From a bacterium (GTDB taxonomy: Bacteria; Patescibacteria; Paceibacteria; UBA9973; UBA6065), in assembly GCA_030680695.1 (NCBI GenBank), contig JAUXUT010000001.1, forward strand, positions 1-7,372: a stretch of 7,372 nt of DNA, given 5' to 3'. The notes beneath the pieces are model-generated. The model had not been told where the DNA came from, did not search any database, and worked only from the letters and a program-made list of their open reading frames with translations. Below, in pieces: positions 6,581-7,372 of the stretch; the stretch's first letter is position 1, and each line of letters begins with the position of its first letter. A program made the position numbers and the translations under genes.

Positions 6581-6589
6581 CACCCCCTT
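6581..6589 (-). promoter_or_regulatory. Strong ribosome binding site of the LytTR gene
   Basis: AAGGGGGTG on the minus strand ends five bases before the ATG at 6575, making it the strongest Shine-Dalgarno match in the operon. It suggests independent, efficient initiation of the LytTR gene, with the downstream fusion gene translated by coupling. Confidence 0.75.
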
Positions 6590-6599
6590 GAATTCAACA

Positions 6600-6860
6600 T
6601 CAAAATTTGAGTGCGCCGCATGCTATCTCAACGGCAATGGTTTCAAGAGTTTTCGCGTAACGATAAAAGCCGTCATACCGGCCGCAGATATCGTTTACCT
6701 CATCCTCTGTCAAAACGTCCAAAATCAACCGCTTGAAATCAGGCATCAAATCACCCATTTCCATGAAAATCTCTATTTCATTTTTCCCGTTCCGCTCCAA
6801 TTCACGGCCACGGGTATCAACTTTCATGATAAAGTTTAATTGCTCACTACTGAGTCTCAT
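6600..6860 (-). CDS. Small acidic protein of unknown function (86 aa)
   Basis: I do not recognise this protein. It is 86 residues long and appears mostly helical and acidic in the middle (EIEIFMEMGDLMPDFKRL, LTEDEVNDICGRYDG), with no membrane segment, signal peptide or zinc motif. It starts MRLSSEQLNF at an ATG (6858-6860) with GGAAAGGG six bases upstream. That start overlaps the stop of the 56-aa gene as ATGA. A 24-nt gap holding the next gene's ribosome site separates it from the LytTR gene. Good translation signals at both ends make it a real gene. A role as partner of the toxin-like or LytTR proteins is possible but not shown by the sequence. Confidence 0.72.
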   Translation of the reverse strand: MRLSSEQLNFIMKVDTRGRELERNGKNEIEIFMEMGDLMPDFKRLILDVLTEDEVNDICGRYDGFYRYAKTLETIAVEIACGALKF

Positions 6861-7027
6861 GAAACACCCTTTCCATGAAATAGCCCTGGGACTCTTGATT
6901 TAGCCAACATGTGCATGTATTTTTCATTTTCAATTTTGTTCCCCGAAACCTGAAAATACGTGTATCTATAGGCCATTTCACGTCTTTTTAGCCTGTTTGG
7001 CGGAAGTATTTTTGGCTCAACGGTCAT
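6857..7027 (-). CDS. Small basic protein of unknown function (56 aa)
   Basis: The minus strand from the ATG at 7025-7027 encodes 56 residues beginning MTVEPKILPPNRLKRREMAY and ending VPGLFHGKGVS, with the TGA at 6857-6859 overlapping the ATG of the 86-aa gene (ATGA). It begins 10 nt after the stop of the toxin-like gene. It is basic (RLKRRE near the N terminus) and rich in Tyr and Met in the middle. The ribosome site is weak, so it may rely on coupling to the gene upstream. I know no family for it. Tiling with both neighbours with almost no slack is the main support. A small antitoxin or accessory factor is conceivable but unproven. Confidence 0.62.
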   Translation of the reverse strand: MTVEPKILPPNRLKRREMAYRYTYFQVSGNKIENEKYMHMLAKSRVPGLFHGKGVS

Positions 7028-7037
7028 TTTTTCAAGC

Positions 7038-7372
7038 CTAAGGAAAGCCGGTTTTATTTGCTTCTCGGGCTTTCTGGAAAAGTTCTTTCAAGAGTTTTAT
7101 CCTCTTTTCCGCCATTTGATAAAAATTTTCATGCGATCCCACAAGAAAAATAATCACAACGTTTTCATCGGGAAAGTAAAAGTAGGCGGCTCGAAACTGC
7201 CCGCTTCCCTTCATTGTGAAATCAAGAGCCCGCGAACCTTGAAGACTTCCGGAAAGTGGATGCCCTTTAAGCGGGTTCGTTTTCAGCGCCTTCAAGTGTT
7301 CGGTGACTTTTTCCGATACCTTCCAAAGACCCTTCAGGTCTTTGGAAGCATGAGAGGTTAATTCTATTCTGG
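7038..7372 (-). CDS. RelE/ParE-like toxin, 5' end outside window
   Basis: The minus strand is open from the window edge to the TAG at 7038-7040, giving 110 visible residues. It opens RIELTSHASKDLKGLWKVSE, the typical RelE/ParE start (strand, then A-x-KDLK helix). Then come LKTNPLKGHPLSGSLQGSRA, the strand FRAAYFYFPDENVVIIFLVG, and SHENFYQ near the C terminus. RelE-type proteins are ribosome-dependent mRNases; ParE-type proteins poison gyrase. The motifs do not separate these. The true start is probably a few codons beyond the edge, because the visible sequence already covers the expected first strand. An internal TTG at 7295 would cut off that conserved helix. A cognate antitoxin may lie upstream outside the window; neither small downstream protein resembles a known antitoxin. 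Confidence 0.75.
   Translation of the reverse strand, partial: RIELTSHASKDLKGLWKVSEKVTEHLKALKTNPLKGHPLSGSLQGSRALDFTMKGSGQFRAAYFYFPDENVVIIFLVGSHENFYQMAEKRIKLLKELFQKAREANKTGFP

Noticed and set aside
7038..7295. Toxin-like gene starting at the TTG at 7295
   Set aside because: The frame continues upstream through the conserved RelE/ParE first strand and helix to the window edge, so the TTG is internal.

Overview
This is bacterial accessory DNA of moderate GC content with strong purine-rich Shine-Dalgarno sites. That is compatible with a clostridial/Desulfotomaculum-like host, but the window does not fix the taxon. It holds two unrelated blocks joined at about position 4202.

Block 1 (1-4201) is nested Tn3-family DNA. 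Positions 1-444 encode, on the minus strand, an internal piece of one Tn3-family transposase. That reading frame is cut exactly at the left end of a second, intact Tn3-family element (448-4201, 3754 bp). This element has perfect 38-bp terminal inverted repeats; the match runs to 41 bp if three flanking bases are counted. It carries only a serine resolvase (tnpR, minus strand) and a 968-aa DDE transposase (tnpA, plus strand). The two genes diverge from a shared region of about 180 bp containing a 30-bp near-perfect palindrome, the likely res/operator region. I see no cargo gene. No 5-bp target duplication flanks the element, and the right flank does not continue the broken transposase, so the junction has been rearranged.

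Between the blocks (4202-4383) is a 182-bp non-coding stretch. It contains an 85-nt imperfect hairpin lying between two near-identical 15-16-bp direct repeats, the first of which abuts the transposon end.

Block 2 (4384-7372) is a tightly packed minus-strand operon entering from beyond the right edge. In transcription order it encodes a RelE/ParE-like toxin (start cut off), a 56-aa protein, an 86-aa protein, a free-standing LytTR DNA-binding protein, and a 590-aa protein with an N-terminal LytTR domain joined to what looks like a topoisomerase VI-A/Spo11-type core. The core has a candidate 5Y-CAP tyrosine and a TOPRIM Glu plus Asp-x-Asp, and is followed by an unrecognised C-terminal domain. 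Two of the four junctions are 4-nt start/stop overlaps and the others are 10 and 24 nt, so the five genes are probably co-expressed.

The LytTR / LytTR-TopoVIA pair is the most interesting content. It combines sequence-specific DNA recognition with a predicted DNA-breaking fold, and no topo VI-B or SMC partner is visible in the window. Its function (defence, mobile-element maintenance or regulation) cannot be decided from this sequence.
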